A DNA stretch of 64,000 bases, taken from assembly GCF_015209965.1 (NCBI RefSeq), contig NZ_MU158690.1, positions 248,854-312,853 on the forward strand, given 5' to 3'. Shown piece after piece: positions 53,629 to 63,192 of the stretch (position 1 is its first letter; each line of letters opens with the position of its first letter). This DNA is from Sphingobacterium pedocola (GTDB lineage Bacteria; Bacteroidota; Bacteroidia; Sphingobacteriales; Sphingobacteriaceae). The notes under the pieces are model-generated. The model had not been told where the DNA came from and made no database searches. It saw only the letters and a program-made list of their open reading frames with translations. The position numbers and the translations under genes were made by a program.

Positions 53629-55458
53629 ATGAAAATAAAGTCAACGATATTAGGGATAGCTGTTTTGGGATTGGTGCAGCAAGCATTTGCACAAGATACG
53701 GTACGGTATGTGGGCAAAACGCTTTCAAACGTGGATTATCATCACGGCCAACTAACTCCTGCCGTGGGTACGCATAATATTCAGGTATTCCGCGCAAATA
53801 GAGCGTTTCCTGAACTTGCTGGAGGGCATGGGTTTACCTATAATCACCAGCCGTTTTTGGCGTATTGGAACAATACATACTACCTACAGTTTTTGAGTAA
53901 TCCGATTGGGGAGCACATCGCGGAGGGTAAAAGCTTACTGCAAACCTCTAAAGATGGCTATAGCTGGACCGCTCCCGTAGAAATATTTCCACCCTATCTG
54001 GTCCCGGAAGGTTTTACGAAGCCAGGGCGTACCGATAAGGCTGGTAAAGATCTGTATGCGATTATGCATCAACGGATGGGTTTTTACACGGCTAAAAACG
54101 GAAAATTGCTGAGCATCGGTTATTATGGCGTCGCGCTTGATGCCAAAGATGATCCAAACGATGGAAATGGCATAGGTCGTGTCGTCCGGGAAATCAATGC
54201 AGATGGTTCTTTTGGGCCGATTTACTTTATCCGTTTCAATTCTTCGTTCAATCAAAAATTAGCTAAGTATCCTTTTTATACAAAGAGTAAAGATAAGGCA
54301 TTTGTACAAGCCTGTAAGGAATTGATGGAGCAACCATTAATGATGCAGCAATGGGTAGAGGAAGCTGATCGCAATGATCCGTTGGTGCCATACAGTCGGC
54401 CTATTAAAGCGTTTGCATACTACCATCGAGACAACGGTGATGTGGTTGGTTTTTGGAAACATGCCTTGACTTCCGTGAGTAAGGATGGAGGCAGAAGTTG
54501 GGCGTATACACCGCTCCGTGCTCCGGGCTTTGTTAACAGTAACGCAAAAATCTGGGGACAGCGGACTGCAGATGGCCGCTTTGCGACAGTGTACAACCCT
54601 TCCGAGTTCAGATGGCCCCTTGCCGTATCGACGAGCAATGATGGACTGAATTACACCGATCTCATGCTGTTAAATGGTGAGATCAGTACCATGCGTTATG
54701 GAGGCAATTACAAGTCATACGGCCCACAGTATGTTCGGGGTATTCTGGAAGGAAATGGAGTCGTACCGGACAACAATATGTGGCTGACATACAGCATGAA
54801 TAAGGAAGATATGTGGGTCGCTAAAGTGCCTGTTCCTCTTGTGTCGACTGTACAGGGAAATGTAAAAGACGACTTCTCAAGCGGAAGTAGCGAAGCCTAC
54901 AACAAGTGGAATATCTATAGCCCGTTATGGGCAAGTGCTAAGATAGAGGGCAATGCCCTGGTCTTACGCGACAAAGATCCATACGACTACGCGAAAGCCG
55001 AACGTGTGGTTCCAGCGTCCAAAAAAATTAAAGTTGAATTTGTCATAACTGCAGAGCAGGCCGATACAGGGAATCTTCAGATCGAGCTTTTAAACAACAA
55101 AGGGTTAGCTGCGGCACGTTTGATCTTCGATGCAGATGGCTCGATTAAAAACAAGGCAGGCTACAGAAATGCTGGTGTTCAAACGTATCAAGCAGGACAG
55201 CAATATGTGGTTTCGCTAACTGCCGATGTCACTACACGTTCATTCCAGATGTCTATCAATGGCGTGGATAAGGGGACACGCTTATTCTTCCAACCCGTGA
55301 GCGAGATCAGTCGCGTCTCCTTCCGCACGGGGGATGTGAGACGTTATCCAGATGCCGATACACCGACCGATCAGGAATTTGATGTTAAGAGTCCAGGTAC
55401 GGCGGTTGCGGAAGCAGTATATAAGATTCTTTCCTTTAAGGCAGAAAATATAAATTAA
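53629..55458 (+). CDS. Sialidase-like beta-propeller protein with C-terminal beta-sandwich
   Basis: 609 residues, signal peptide ending AFAQ. The N-terminal 400 residues show propeller strands with Asp-box-like motifs (SKDGYSWTAP, SKDGGRSWAYTP, STSNDGLNYTD) and FLAYWNNTYYLQFLS. The last 190 (about 415-605) look like a concanavalin/laminin-G-type module (KVEFVITAEQADTGNLQIEL; AGQQYVVSLTADVTTRSFQM). In RG-II loci, sialidase-fold enzymes remove Kdo- or Dha-type 2-keto-sugars (GH33, GH143 are known examples). I cannot assign the family, but that substrate class is the best hypothesis. 1-nt junction with the esterase gene. Confidence 0.6.
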   Translation: MKIKSTILGIAVLGLVQQAFAQDTVRYVGKTLSNVDYHHGQLTPAVGTHNIQVFRANRAFPELAGGHGFTYNHQPFLAYWNNTYYLQFLSNPIGEHIAEGKSLLQTSKDGYSWTAPVEIFPPYLVPEGFTKPGRTDKAGKDLYAIMHQRMGFYTAKNGKLLSIGYYGVALDAKDDPNDGNGIGRVVREINADGSFGPIYFIRFNSSFNQKLAKYPFYTKSKDKAFVQACKELMEQPLMMQQWVEEADRNDPLVPYSRPIKAFAYYHRDNGDVVGFWKHALTSVSKDGGRSWAYTPLRAPGFVNSNAKIWGQRTADGRFATVYNPSEFRWPLAVSTSNDGLNYTDLMLLNGEISTMRYGGNYKSYGPQYVRGILEGNGVVPDNNMWLTYSMNKEDMWVAKVPVPLVSTVQGNVKDDFSSGSSEAYNKWNIYSPLWASAKIEGNALVLRDKDPYDYAKAERVVPASKKIKVEFVITAEQADTGNLQIELLNNKGLAAARLIFDADGSIKNKAGYRNAGVQTYQAGQQYVVSLTADVTTRSFQMSINGVDKGTRLFFQPVSEISRVSFRTGDVRRYPDADTPTDQEFDVKSPGTAVAEAVYKILSFKAENIN

Positions 55459-56892
55459 ATGATACGAATCGTCATATCCCTATATTTGGCTATTTTTTGC
55501 GTATCAGCGAAAGCTGATGTTGTATTGCCAAACGTGTTTGCACATCATATGGTGTTGCAACGGGATCAACCGGTTTCTATTTTTGGTGCTGCAGACGTAG
55601 GTGAAGATGTCGTAGTGGAATTCGATGGGCAACGCAAATCTACTCGTGCAAATGCGGATGGTTACTGGAAAATAGAGCTTAAAGCCATGAAGGCAAATGC
55701 TGTAGGACAGACGTTGACGATTCGTGGCAAAAATGAAATTCGATTGAACGATGTGTTGGTAGGGGAAGTTTGGCTGTGTTCTGGACAATCCAACATGGAG
55801 TATCCCATGCGTAAGATCGTAAAGGAAAAAGCGCCGCTGAAAGGGGAGTTTCCTGAACATGCTGTAGCGGAAGCTAACAATGCACAGATAAGGGTTTTTC
55901 TAGTTCGCAGAAAGTTCCTCGCGAAACCAGATGGCCGCTATGAGGGGTGGAGTGTAGCACAGGATTCGGCTTTACGCCAGTTTTCTGCACCCGCTTATTT
56001 CTTTGGTAAAAAACTTCAGGAAGAACTCGGCGTACCGGTCGGGATTATCTCTTCGGCGGTGAGCGGTAGCCGCATTGAACCTTGGTTGTCTGAATCGTCG
56101 TTGCAGGCTTCTCCTTATTTTAAAGATAAAAAAGTGGGCGGAGACCCGGGTAAATTTTACCATTCCATGATCGAACCGCTCGCACCGTACACGATTAAGG
56201 GTTTTGTGTGGTATCAAGGAGAGACGAATGTTTTTCTCAAGGAAACGGTGGCATATGCGCACAAAATGAAAGCGTTAATAAGCGCGTGGAGAGCACTGTG
56301 GCAAAATAAAAAAATGCCCTTCTACTTTACGCAAATAGCGCCTTTCCATTACTCATTGGACGAAAAGGGCGAGGTAAGTATGGACAGAACGGTACTGCCA
56401 GAGTTTCGTGAGGCGCAGGATCTGGTACTTCAAATACCTTTTACTGCACGTATCATTACGACGGATCTGGTTGATAATATTCATGATATTCATCCCAATT
56501 ATAAATGGGAAATAGGACGTCGGCATGCGCTGAAAGCATTAAAATACGCCTATAAAAAAGATATACTGGCCGACGGCCCTGAATTCCGGAAGGTGACATA
56601 CCAAGGCAACAAAGCTTTGGTTCATTTTAGCGGTGCAGGCGATGGCTTGCAGGCAGTAGATGGAAAGCCGTTAACTGGATTTGAAGTAGCGGGGATAGAT
56701 GATAAGTATTATCCTGCTGATGCGATTATTCGGAACACAACGATTGTGTTGCAAAGTGAACAGGTACCGCAGATTCGGCAGGTGCGTTTCGCGTGGGATG
56801 AGGCAGCACAGCCTAATCTCGTGAACAGTGCTGGATTGCCGGCAGCACCTTTTAGAACAAACAATCCCACTAAAAATTTAAAACTGAAATAG
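55459..56892 (+). CDS. SGNH-hydrolase acetylesterase (sialate O-acetylesterase type)
   Basis: 477 residues with a signal peptide (VISLYLAIFCVSAKA). An N-terminal beta domain (about 20-100) is followed by the SGNH block: VWLCSGQSNMEYPM with nucleophile S111, GIISSAVSGSRIEPW, FVWYQGETNV (oxyanion Asn region) and VDNIHDIHPNYKWEIG (catalytic Asp/His). Family members remove O-acetyl groups; in this locus acetylated galacturonate or side-chain sugars of rhamnogalacturonan are the probable targets. ATG 55459 directly follows the upstream stop. Confidence 0.85.
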   Translation: MIRIVISLYLAIFCVSAKADVVLPNVFAHHMVLQRDQPVSIFGAADVGEDVVVEFDGQRKSTRANADGYWKIELKAMKANAVGQTLTIRGKNEIRLNDVLVGEVWLCSGQSNMEYPMRKIVKEKAPLKGEFPEHAVAEANNAQIRVFLVRRKFLAKPDGRYEGWSVAQDSALRQFSAPAYFFGKKLQEELGVPVGIISSAVSGSRIEPWLSESSLQASPYFKDKKVGGDPGKFYHSMIEPLAPYTIKGFVWYQGETNVFLKETVAYAHKMKALISAWRALWQNKKMPFYFTQIAPFHYSLDEKGEVSMDRTVLPEFREAQDLVLQIPFTARIITTDLVDNIHDIHPNYKWEIGRRHALKALKYAYKKDILADGPEFRKVTYQGNKALVHFSGAGDGLQAVDGKPLTGFEVAGIDDKYYPADAIIRNTTIVLQSEQVPQIRQVRFAWDEAAQPNLVNSAGLPAAPFRTNNPTKNLKLK

Positions 56893-56902
56893 CTGATATA
56901 CG

Positions 56903-59680
56903 ATGAAATTTGGCCTAAAAATAGCATTTTCTTTACTGTTGATCCTGTGTATTGGAGGGGACATCCTTGCCCAGAAAACCGAAATACAATATTTGTCCGG
57001 AAGAGGTAAAGATAATACTACGTTATGGGATTTTTACGTAACCGAAGGGCGTCAATCGGGGTCGTGGACCAAGATCGCTGTGCCATCTAATTGGGAGCTG
57101 CAAGGATTCGGTAAGTACAACTACGGATTCAATAAGGTAGAAAATAAGGGCAAGGAAGAAGGGCGTTATAAGCACACTTTTGTGCTGGATAAGTCTTGGA
57201 AAGGGAAGAAAGTCAATATCGTTTTTGAAGGGTCGATGACCGATACGGAAGTCAAGATCAATGGAAAATTGGCTGGCGAAATTCATCAAGGTTCTTTTTA
57301 CGTTTTCAAGTATGATATTTCCGACCTAGTGCAGTATGGAAAAACGAATATTTTGGAGGTTAATGTCGCGAAGCATTCTGCCAATACATCGGTAAATGCT
57401 GCAGAGCGGGAAGCTGACTATTGGATTTTCGGCGGTATCTTTCGCCCGGTGTATCTCGAGGCGCTTCCAAAAGATCATCTCGCCCGCGTGTCGTTGGATG
57501 CGAAGGCAGATGGTAGCTTTCGTGCAAAAATTCGGACGGAAGGCGCTGCAGATAGGGTTCGTATGCAGTTGTATGATGATCAGGGGAAAGCGTATGGATC
57601 GGCTATTGAACAGCAGCTAAACGGAACGGAGACCTGGTTAAACGCGACGTTTTCTGATCCAAAATTGTGGTCATCGGAATTTCCCAATTTATATAAAGCG
57701 CAGTTCACCTTATTAAAGAAAGGAAAAGTGCAGCACCAGATCGAACAGAAGTTGGGATTTCGTACTGTTGAAGTCAAGGAGCGCGACGGGGTTTTTATCA
57801 ACGGGGTAAAAATAAAGTTTAAGGGTGTCAACCGGCATTCTTTTCATCCGGAATCCGGTAGAACGACTAGTAAAGAAATTAGCGTCCATGATGTCAAACT
57901 CATGAAAGAAATGAACATGAATGCCGTCCGTATGGCGCATTATCCGCCAGACAATCATTTTTTGGAAGCATGTGATTCCTTAGGGCTATATGTGATGAAT
58001 GAATTGGCCGGCTGGCATGGCCACTATGATACGCAAGTGGGATCAAAATTATTGCGCGAAATGATGGCGGTTTCTGAAAATAACCCATCGATTATTTTTT
58101 GGGCTAATGGAAACGAGGGCGGACACAACGCCGAGCTGGATGCGTTTTTTTTCGAAGAGGATATCCAAAAGCGCCCGCTGATCTATCCATGGGCGGTCTA
58201 TGGCGGATTTGAAACGACCCACTACCGCGAGTATAATTATGGTATTGGTACCTATGATCATGGACATAACATCGTGATGCCAACAGAATTTTTGCACGGC
58301 ATGTTTGATGGTGGTCACGGTGCAGGGATAGAAGACTATTGGAAGGCGATGTGGGCAAATCCGCTATCTGCCGGCGGTTTCCTATGGGATTTTCAGGATC
58401 AAGGGGTGATACGGACTGATAAGCAGGACAGTATTGATACGGATGGTAACCACGGTGCAGATGGTATTGTTGGTCCGTACTACGAAAAAGAGGGTAGCTT
58501 TTATACGATTAAGGAAGTGTGGAGTCCGATTTTCTTTGAAAAAAGAGAAATGACCAAGGGATTTGACGGTGCTTTTCAGATCGAAAACAGGTATTCGTTC
58601 ACTAATATCAATCAATGTACATTTTCGTATGAACTACGGAAACTTGGAAAATTTGGCGAAGATAAGGGAAGCCAATCGGGCACAATTGCTTCGCCAGATA
58701 TCAAACCGTACGACAGGGGGATATTGAAAGTTAATTTTCCAACCGATTGGCATAGCTACGATGCACTGTATATTACGGCCAAAGATGCGCATGGACTCGA
58801 AGTGTATACCTGGAGCTTTCCGATTACCTTGCCCGTGCAGAAGGCAAAACAACTGATAACAGCTGGGAGTGGTACCATTCAGGTCGCCGAAAATAACGAT
58901 AGCCATATTATCAAAGCAAATGGGATAACATTCCATATTAATAAGACGACTGGATTATTGGAACAGGTTGAGAATGCAAAGGGGCGGATTCCATTTGCAA
59001 ATGGACCTGTACTGCAGGAAGCTGTGAACAACTTTAAGGATTTTAAGCTTACCAACGAAAATGATAAAGTCGTAATTGCGTCCACATTTGATAAAAAGGA
59101 AAGTTATAACACACTCCGTTGGGAGATTTCGGCTTCGGGCCAATTGAAAATGCATGTGCAGTATTTCCCGGAAGCGTATTTTACCAAGTTCGTTGGCGTG
59201 AATTTTTCTTTTCCGGAGGATCAGATTAAAGGGGTGGAATACATGGGTATGGGGCCATACCGCGTTTGGAAAAACCGCATGAAGGGGAATCAGTTTGGTG
59301 TGTGGGAAAAGGAGTATAACGATGTCGCTACCGGCGAAGTTCCTTTCCAGTATCCAGAATTTAAAGGATACCATAGCAACATGTATTGGACTAAATTTAT
59401 TATGAAGGATCAATCCTTTAAGGCATTTACGGATAGGGAGGATGTGTTCTTACGTTTATTTACACCTAAAGAGCAAAAAGATACGGACTGGAAAAATATG
59501 GAACCGACTTTTCCAAATGGCGATATTTCTTTTATGAATGGTATATCGGCGATAGGCACGAAAACACAGAAGCCGGAAACTACGGGGCCAATGGGTATGA
59601 AACATGTGTATTATGATTTTGAGAAAGAGCCGATAAGGGCGTTGCATATGGTGGTTTACTTTGATTTTTCGGGAGAGTAG
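56903..59680 (+). CDS. GH2 beta-galactosidase-like enzyme
   Basis: 925 residues, signal peptide ending LAQ. The jelly-roll sugar-binding domain (about 25-185; WELQGFGKYNYGFNKVENKG, NIVFEGSMTDTEVKINGKLA), a sandwich domain and the TIM barrel (about 290-560) follow in GH2 order: GVNRHSFHPESGRTTSKE, MNAVRMAHYPPDNHFLEACD, WANGNEGGHNAE (acid/base about E405) and MPTEFLHG (nucleophile about E462). C-terminal domains include a beta-galactosidase small-chain-like fold (GMGPYRVWKNRMKGNQFGVW). Removes terminal beta-linked galactose or a related sugar (arabinose, glucuronate) from pectin side chains. Confidence 0.88.
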   Translation: MKFGLKIAFSLLLILCIGGDILAQKTEIQYLSGRGKDNTTLWDFYVTEGRQSGSWTKIAVPSNWELQGFGKYNYGFNKVENKGKEEGRYKHTFVLDKSWKGKKVNIVFEGSMTDTEVKINGKLAGEIHQGSFYVFKYDISDLVQYGKTNILEVNVAKHSANTSVNAAEREADYWIFGGIFRPVYLEALPKDHLARVSLDAKADGSFRAKIRTEGAADRVRMQLYDDQGKAYGSAIEQQLNGTETWLNATFSDPKLWSSEFPNLYKAQFTLLKKGKVQHQIEQKLGFRTVEVKERDGVFINGVKIKFKGVNRHSFHPESGRTTSKEISVHDVKLMKEMNMNAVRMAHYPPDNHFLEACDSLGLYVMNELAGWHGHYDTQVGSKLLREMMAVSENNPSIIFWANGNEGGHNAELDAFFFEEDIQKRPLIYPWAVYGGFETTHYREYNYGIGTYDHGHNIVMPTEFLHGMFDGGHGAGIEDYWKAMWANPLSAGGFLWDFQDQGVIRTDKQDSIDTDGNHGADGIVGPYYEKEGSFYTIKEVWSPIFFEKREMTKGFDGAFQIENRYSFTNINQCTFSYELRKLGKFGEDKGSQSGTIASPDIKPYDRGILKVNFPTDWHSYDALYITAKDAHGLEVYTWSFPITLPVQKAKQLITAGSGTIQVAENNDSHIIKANGITFHINKTTGLLEQVENAKGRIPFANGPVLQEAVNNFKDFKLTNENDKVVIASTFDKKESYNTLRWEISASGQLKMHVQYFPEAYFTKFVGVNFSFPEDQIKGVEYMGMGPYRVWKNRMKGNQFGVWEKEYNDVATGEVPFQYPEFKGYHSNMYWTKFIMKDQSFKAFTDREDVFLRLFTPKEQKDTDWKNMEPTFPNGDISFMNGISAIGTKTQKPETTGPMGMKHVYYDFEKEPIRALHMVVYFDFSGE

Positions 59681-59684
59681 TAAA

Positions 59685-62426
59685 ATGAAAGAGATGACGA
59701 AGAGTATAGGTTTGATTTTCCTGCTGTGTTTAAGCTTAACCACTTTTGCACAAACCCGAGTAGATGCTTTACGTTGTGAGTTATTGCACAATCCAATCAG
59801 TATGGATGTGCTACATCCTCGTCTAAGTTGGAACATCAATACGGACGAAAGAAATGTGGTACAGCTTGCTTACCAAGTGTTGGTGGCTTCTTCTTTGGAA
59901 AAGTTGGATCAGAATGAAGGGGATTTATGGGATTCCGGAAGGCAGGAATCTAGTAATTCGATTCATGTGAGCTACGCCGGCAAGACGTTGCGGAGCAGAC
60001 AGAAAGCGTTTTGGAAAGTACGTGTGTACACCAACAAAGGCGACTTGCCCTGGTCTGCACCGGCTTCCTGGACAATGGGCTTGTTGCACTACAAAGATTG
60101 GACCGGCCGCTGGATCGGTTTCGATCGTTATTTCCCTACCGACAACGCGGAGGAAGGACGGTTATCGGCGCGTTATCTTCGAAAAGAATTCAAGACGGAG
60201 AAAAAAGTGAAGAAAGCCATGGCATACATTATGGGTATGGGGCTATATGAGCTGTATATAGATGGCAAAAAAGTAGGTGATCAGGTATTGGCGCCTTCAC
60301 CGACGGATTATACGAAAAATATCAAGTATAATGTGTTTGATGTGACGGATCGGCTGACTGAAGGGGATCATGCATTGGGCGTAATTTTAGGAAATGGTCG
60401 TTTTTATGCGATGCGGCAAGCAAAGCCGTACAAAGTTAAAACCTTTGGATTTCCGAAGTTACAGTTTCAATTGATGATTACGTACACGGATGGCTCTACG
60501 GAAACGATCAAAACAGATAACTCATGGAAAGGTACGGCGAACGGGCCCATCACGGCAAACAATGAGTACGATGGGGAAGATTACGATGCCCGTAAGGAAT
60601 TCGTCGGATGGACGAATGCAGGATTTGATGATGCTGAATGGTTGCCTTCTGAATACGTGCAGGAACCGGGAGGTACTTACGAGGCACAGCTGAATGGACA
60701 CATGAAGGTGATGCGCGATCTTGTTCCTGTGACCATCACGCCAAAAGGAAATGACCGGTATATTCTCGACTTCGGGCAAAATTTTTCGGGCTGGGTGAAG
60801 ATGAAGGTAAAAGGGGAGAGTGGCACGAAGGTAATGCTTCGTTTTGCGGAATCGTTGTCGGATAATGGCGATCTTTTTGTGACAAATCTGCGCGATGCTA
60901 AGGCTACAGACCATTATACGTTGCGTGGAGGTGAGGTCGAAGAATGGGAACCCCGTTTCACCTATCACGGATTCCGTTATGTTGAGGTAAATGGCTATCC
61001 CGGCACACCGACCAAAGCCGATTTTGTTGGTCGTTTTGTTTATGATGCGATGGAAACAGTAGGCACGTTCACGTCTTCTAATACGCTGTTAAACCAAATT
61101 CATCAGAATGCCTGGTGGGGCATAGCGTCTAATTACAAAGGGATGCCTGTCGATTGTCCACAGCGAAACGAACGTCAGCCTTGGCTGGGCGATCGCCCCG
61201 TAACGGCCTATGGGGAGACTTTTCTATTTGATAACACAAACTTTTACATTAAATGGCTGGAAGATATCCGTTTGTCTCAAAAGGAGGACGGCGCCATACC
61301 AGATGTTGCTCCGGCTTTTTGGCGGTATTACAGTGACAACATTACCTGGCCGGGCACTTATCTGATGATAGCGGATATGTTGTACCGGCAAACGGGCGAT
61401 ATTCGCGTACTACAGCAGCACTACCCTGCGATGAAGAAGTGGATAAACTATATGGCGACGCGTTATATGGATACGGAAGGCATCATCACAAAAGACAGTT
61501 ATGGAGATTGGTGTTTTCCTCCGGTATCGATAGAAGCTGGGCGTGGACAGATTGCCGACAAGAAGTATCCAAGCGCGCTGATATCCAGTGCGAATTATTA
61601 TTATTTGCTTAACCTGATGGCCCGATTTAGTGCCCTAGTCGATCAGGACGACGATAAGCTAGCTTTTGAAAAAAGTGCGGAGGACATGAGGATGGCCTTC
61701 AACAAACGGTTTTATAATGCAGAGGGCTTTTATGGAGACAACAAGCTCACAGAGAATATCCTAGCGCTACAGTTTGGCTTGGTTGAAGAAGAAAACAAGA
61801 CCCGACTACAGAGCCAGATTGTACATAACATTGAAGTCGAAAATAACGGACACTTGAGTACAGGTGTAGTGGGCATACAATGGTTGATGCGTACGCTGAC
61901 GGATATGGGACGTGCGGATTTAGCCTATAAATTGGCAACAAATACAACGTATCCTTCGTGGGGATACATGGTCGAAAACGGTGCGACAACAATCTGGGAG
62001 CTATGGAATGGAAACACGGCGCATCCAAAGATGAATTCGCAAAACCATGTGATGATGCTTGGCGATCTGTTGGTGTGGTATTATGAGCATCTTGCTGGTA
62101 TCAAATCTGCCGATAAGGCCTTTCAGACTATTGTAATGAAACCGGAAATCGTTGGTGATCTGACATTTGTTAACGCATCCTATAACAGTTCGCGTGGTCT
62201 GATCGAATCGCACTGGGTTAAATCAAAATCAAACTTTGAGTGGCAGGTCCGTATTCCGGCCAATGCTAAGGCGATCCTGCATATACCTGCCAAAGATCTG
62301 CAATCTATTACGGAGAACGGTAAGCGGATTCAGAACAATAGCATGTTTAACGTTCTGGGATCGGAAAACGGTAGGACGACCGTGGAAATTGGATCAGGAC
62401 AATATCAATTCAAAACCAAATTGTAA
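59685..62426 (+). CDS. GH78 alpha-L-rhamnosidase
   Basis: 913 residues from ATG 59685 (MKEMTKSIGLIFLLCLSLTT; signal ends FAQ), 4 nt behind the GH2 stop. FN3-like and beta-sandwich domains (about 25-400; LSWNINTDERNVVQLAYQVL, YLRKEFKTEKKVKKAMAYIM, GRFYAMRQAKPYKVKTFGFP) precede the (alpha/alpha)6 barrel with the GH78 signatures VDCPQRNERQPWLGDRPVTA and SWGYMVENGATTIWELWNG, which carry the catalytic carboxylates. It removes terminal alpha-L-rhamnose, as found in RG-I and RG-II. Confidence 0.92.
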   Translation: MKEMTKSIGLIFLLCLSLTTFAQTRVDALRCELLHNPISMDVLHPRLSWNINTDERNVVQLAYQVLVASSLEKLDQNEGDLWDSGRQESSNSIHVSYAGKTLRSRQKAFWKVRVYTNKGDLPWSAPASWTMGLLHYKDWTGRWIGFDRYFPTDNAEEGRLSARYLRKEFKTEKKVKKAMAYIMGMGLYELYIDGKKVGDQVLAPSPTDYTKNIKYNVFDVTDRLTEGDHALGVILGNGRFYAMRQAKPYKVKTFGFPKLQFQLMITYTDGSTETIKTDNSWKGTANGPITANNEYDGEDYDARKEFVGWTNAGFDDAEWLPSEYVQEPGGTYEAQLNGHMKVMRDLVPVTITPKGNDRYILDFGQNFSGWVKMKVKGESGTKVMLRFAESLSDNGDLFVTNLRDAKATDHYTLRGGEVEEWEPRFTYHGFRYVEVNGYPGTPTKADFVGRFVYDAMETVGTFTSSNTLLNQIHQNAWWGIASNYKGMPVDCPQRNERQPWLGDRPVTAYGETFLFDNTNFYIKWLEDIRLSQKEDGAIPDVAPAFWRYYSDNITWPGTYLMIADMLYRQTGDIRVLQQHYPAMKKWINYMATRYMDTEGIITKDSYGDWCFPPVSIEAGRGQIADKKYPSALISSANYYYLLNLMARFSALVDQDDDKLAFEKSAEDMRMAFNKRFYNAEGFYGDNKLTENILALQFGLVEEENKTRLQSQIVHNIEVENNGHLSTGVVGIQWLMRTLTDMGRADLAYKLATNTTYPSWGYMVENGATTIWELWNGNTAHPKMNSQNHVMMLGDLLVWYYEHLAGIKSADKAFQTIVMKPEIVGDLTFVNASYNSSRGLIESHWVKSKSNFEWQVRIPANAKAILHIPAKDLQSITENGKRIQNNSMFNVLGSENGRTTVEIGSGQYQFKTKL

Positions 62427-62431
62427 ATCGG

Positions 62432-63064
62432 ATGAGAATATTACGTATGATCGTCTTTGCGCTATTTATGACAGCAACTGCTGTTGCGCAAGACAAAAGT
62501 GGAGAAGAAAGGAAGGCAACCGAGTGGGTGGCTGAATTGAAATTAGCAGATGTTGCAAAGAAGGAAAAAGTGATACAGCTGATCACGGACCACCTTTCTG
62601 CAGTAAAAGAATGGCACAATAGTCATCCAGCCAGTACGGTTCCCGCAGGGATCAATCCGTTGACGGGTCAGAAATTAAGTGAATTGGATCGATCCATTAT
62701 TGCAGATTCGGCCATGCCCGATAGCGTGCACCACAATGTGATGCAGGGGTTAGGTGAGGTGTTAACTCCAGAACAGGTGATTTTTATTCTTGATAAGTAT
62801 ACGATTGGTAAGGTGGACTTTACCATGAAGGGATATTACGCAATTGTACCGGATCTTACGACAGAAGAGGCGAAAACGATTCGTGGGTACTTGGAAGAAG
62901 CGCGTGAAATGGCGATCGACTACAAAAATATGAAACAGATTTCGGCCATTTTTGAAATCTATAAAACAAAGTCAGAATCCTATCTGAATGCCAACGGAAG
63001 AAATTGGCGTCAGCTGTTTAAGGACTATGTGAATAAAGTGAAAGCAGAAAAGGAAAAGAAGTGA
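62432..63064 (+). CDS. DUF3826-family secreted protein, second copy
   Basis: 210 residues; signal peptide MRILRMIVFALFMTATAVAQ. Helical mature part: KATEWVAELKLADVAKKEKV, ITDHLSAVKEWHNSHPASTV, LTPEQVIFILDKYTIGKVDF, MKGYYAIVPDLTTEEAKTIR, EEAREMAIDYKNMKQISAIF, YLNANGRNWRQLFKDYV. It shares the LTxEQV... / T.E....I..L.EARE.A pattern with the 32822 protein but lacks its coiled-coil insert. Follows GH78 by 5 nt, so transcribed with the side-chain enzymes. Function unknown. Confidence 0.8.
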   Translation: MRILRMIVFALFMTATAVAQDKSGEERKATEWVAELKLADVAKKEKVIQLITDHLSAVKEWHNSHPASTVPAGINPLTGQKLSELDRSIIADSAMPDSVHHNVMQGLGEVLTPEQVIFILDKYTIGKVDFTMKGYYAIVPDLTTEEAKTIRGYLEEAREMAIDYKNMKQISAIFEIYKTKSESYLNANGRNWRQLFKDYVNKVKAEKEKK

Positions 63065-63192
63065 TTGAATAGAACGGATCACCTTAAAGGAAAAAAAACA
63101 AAAAAAATGAAACCATCATGATTTTTCAGACCATAAAATGGGATGAATAAATCTGATAGCTTCATCGCTATTAAAAAAACAAATTTAGACGA

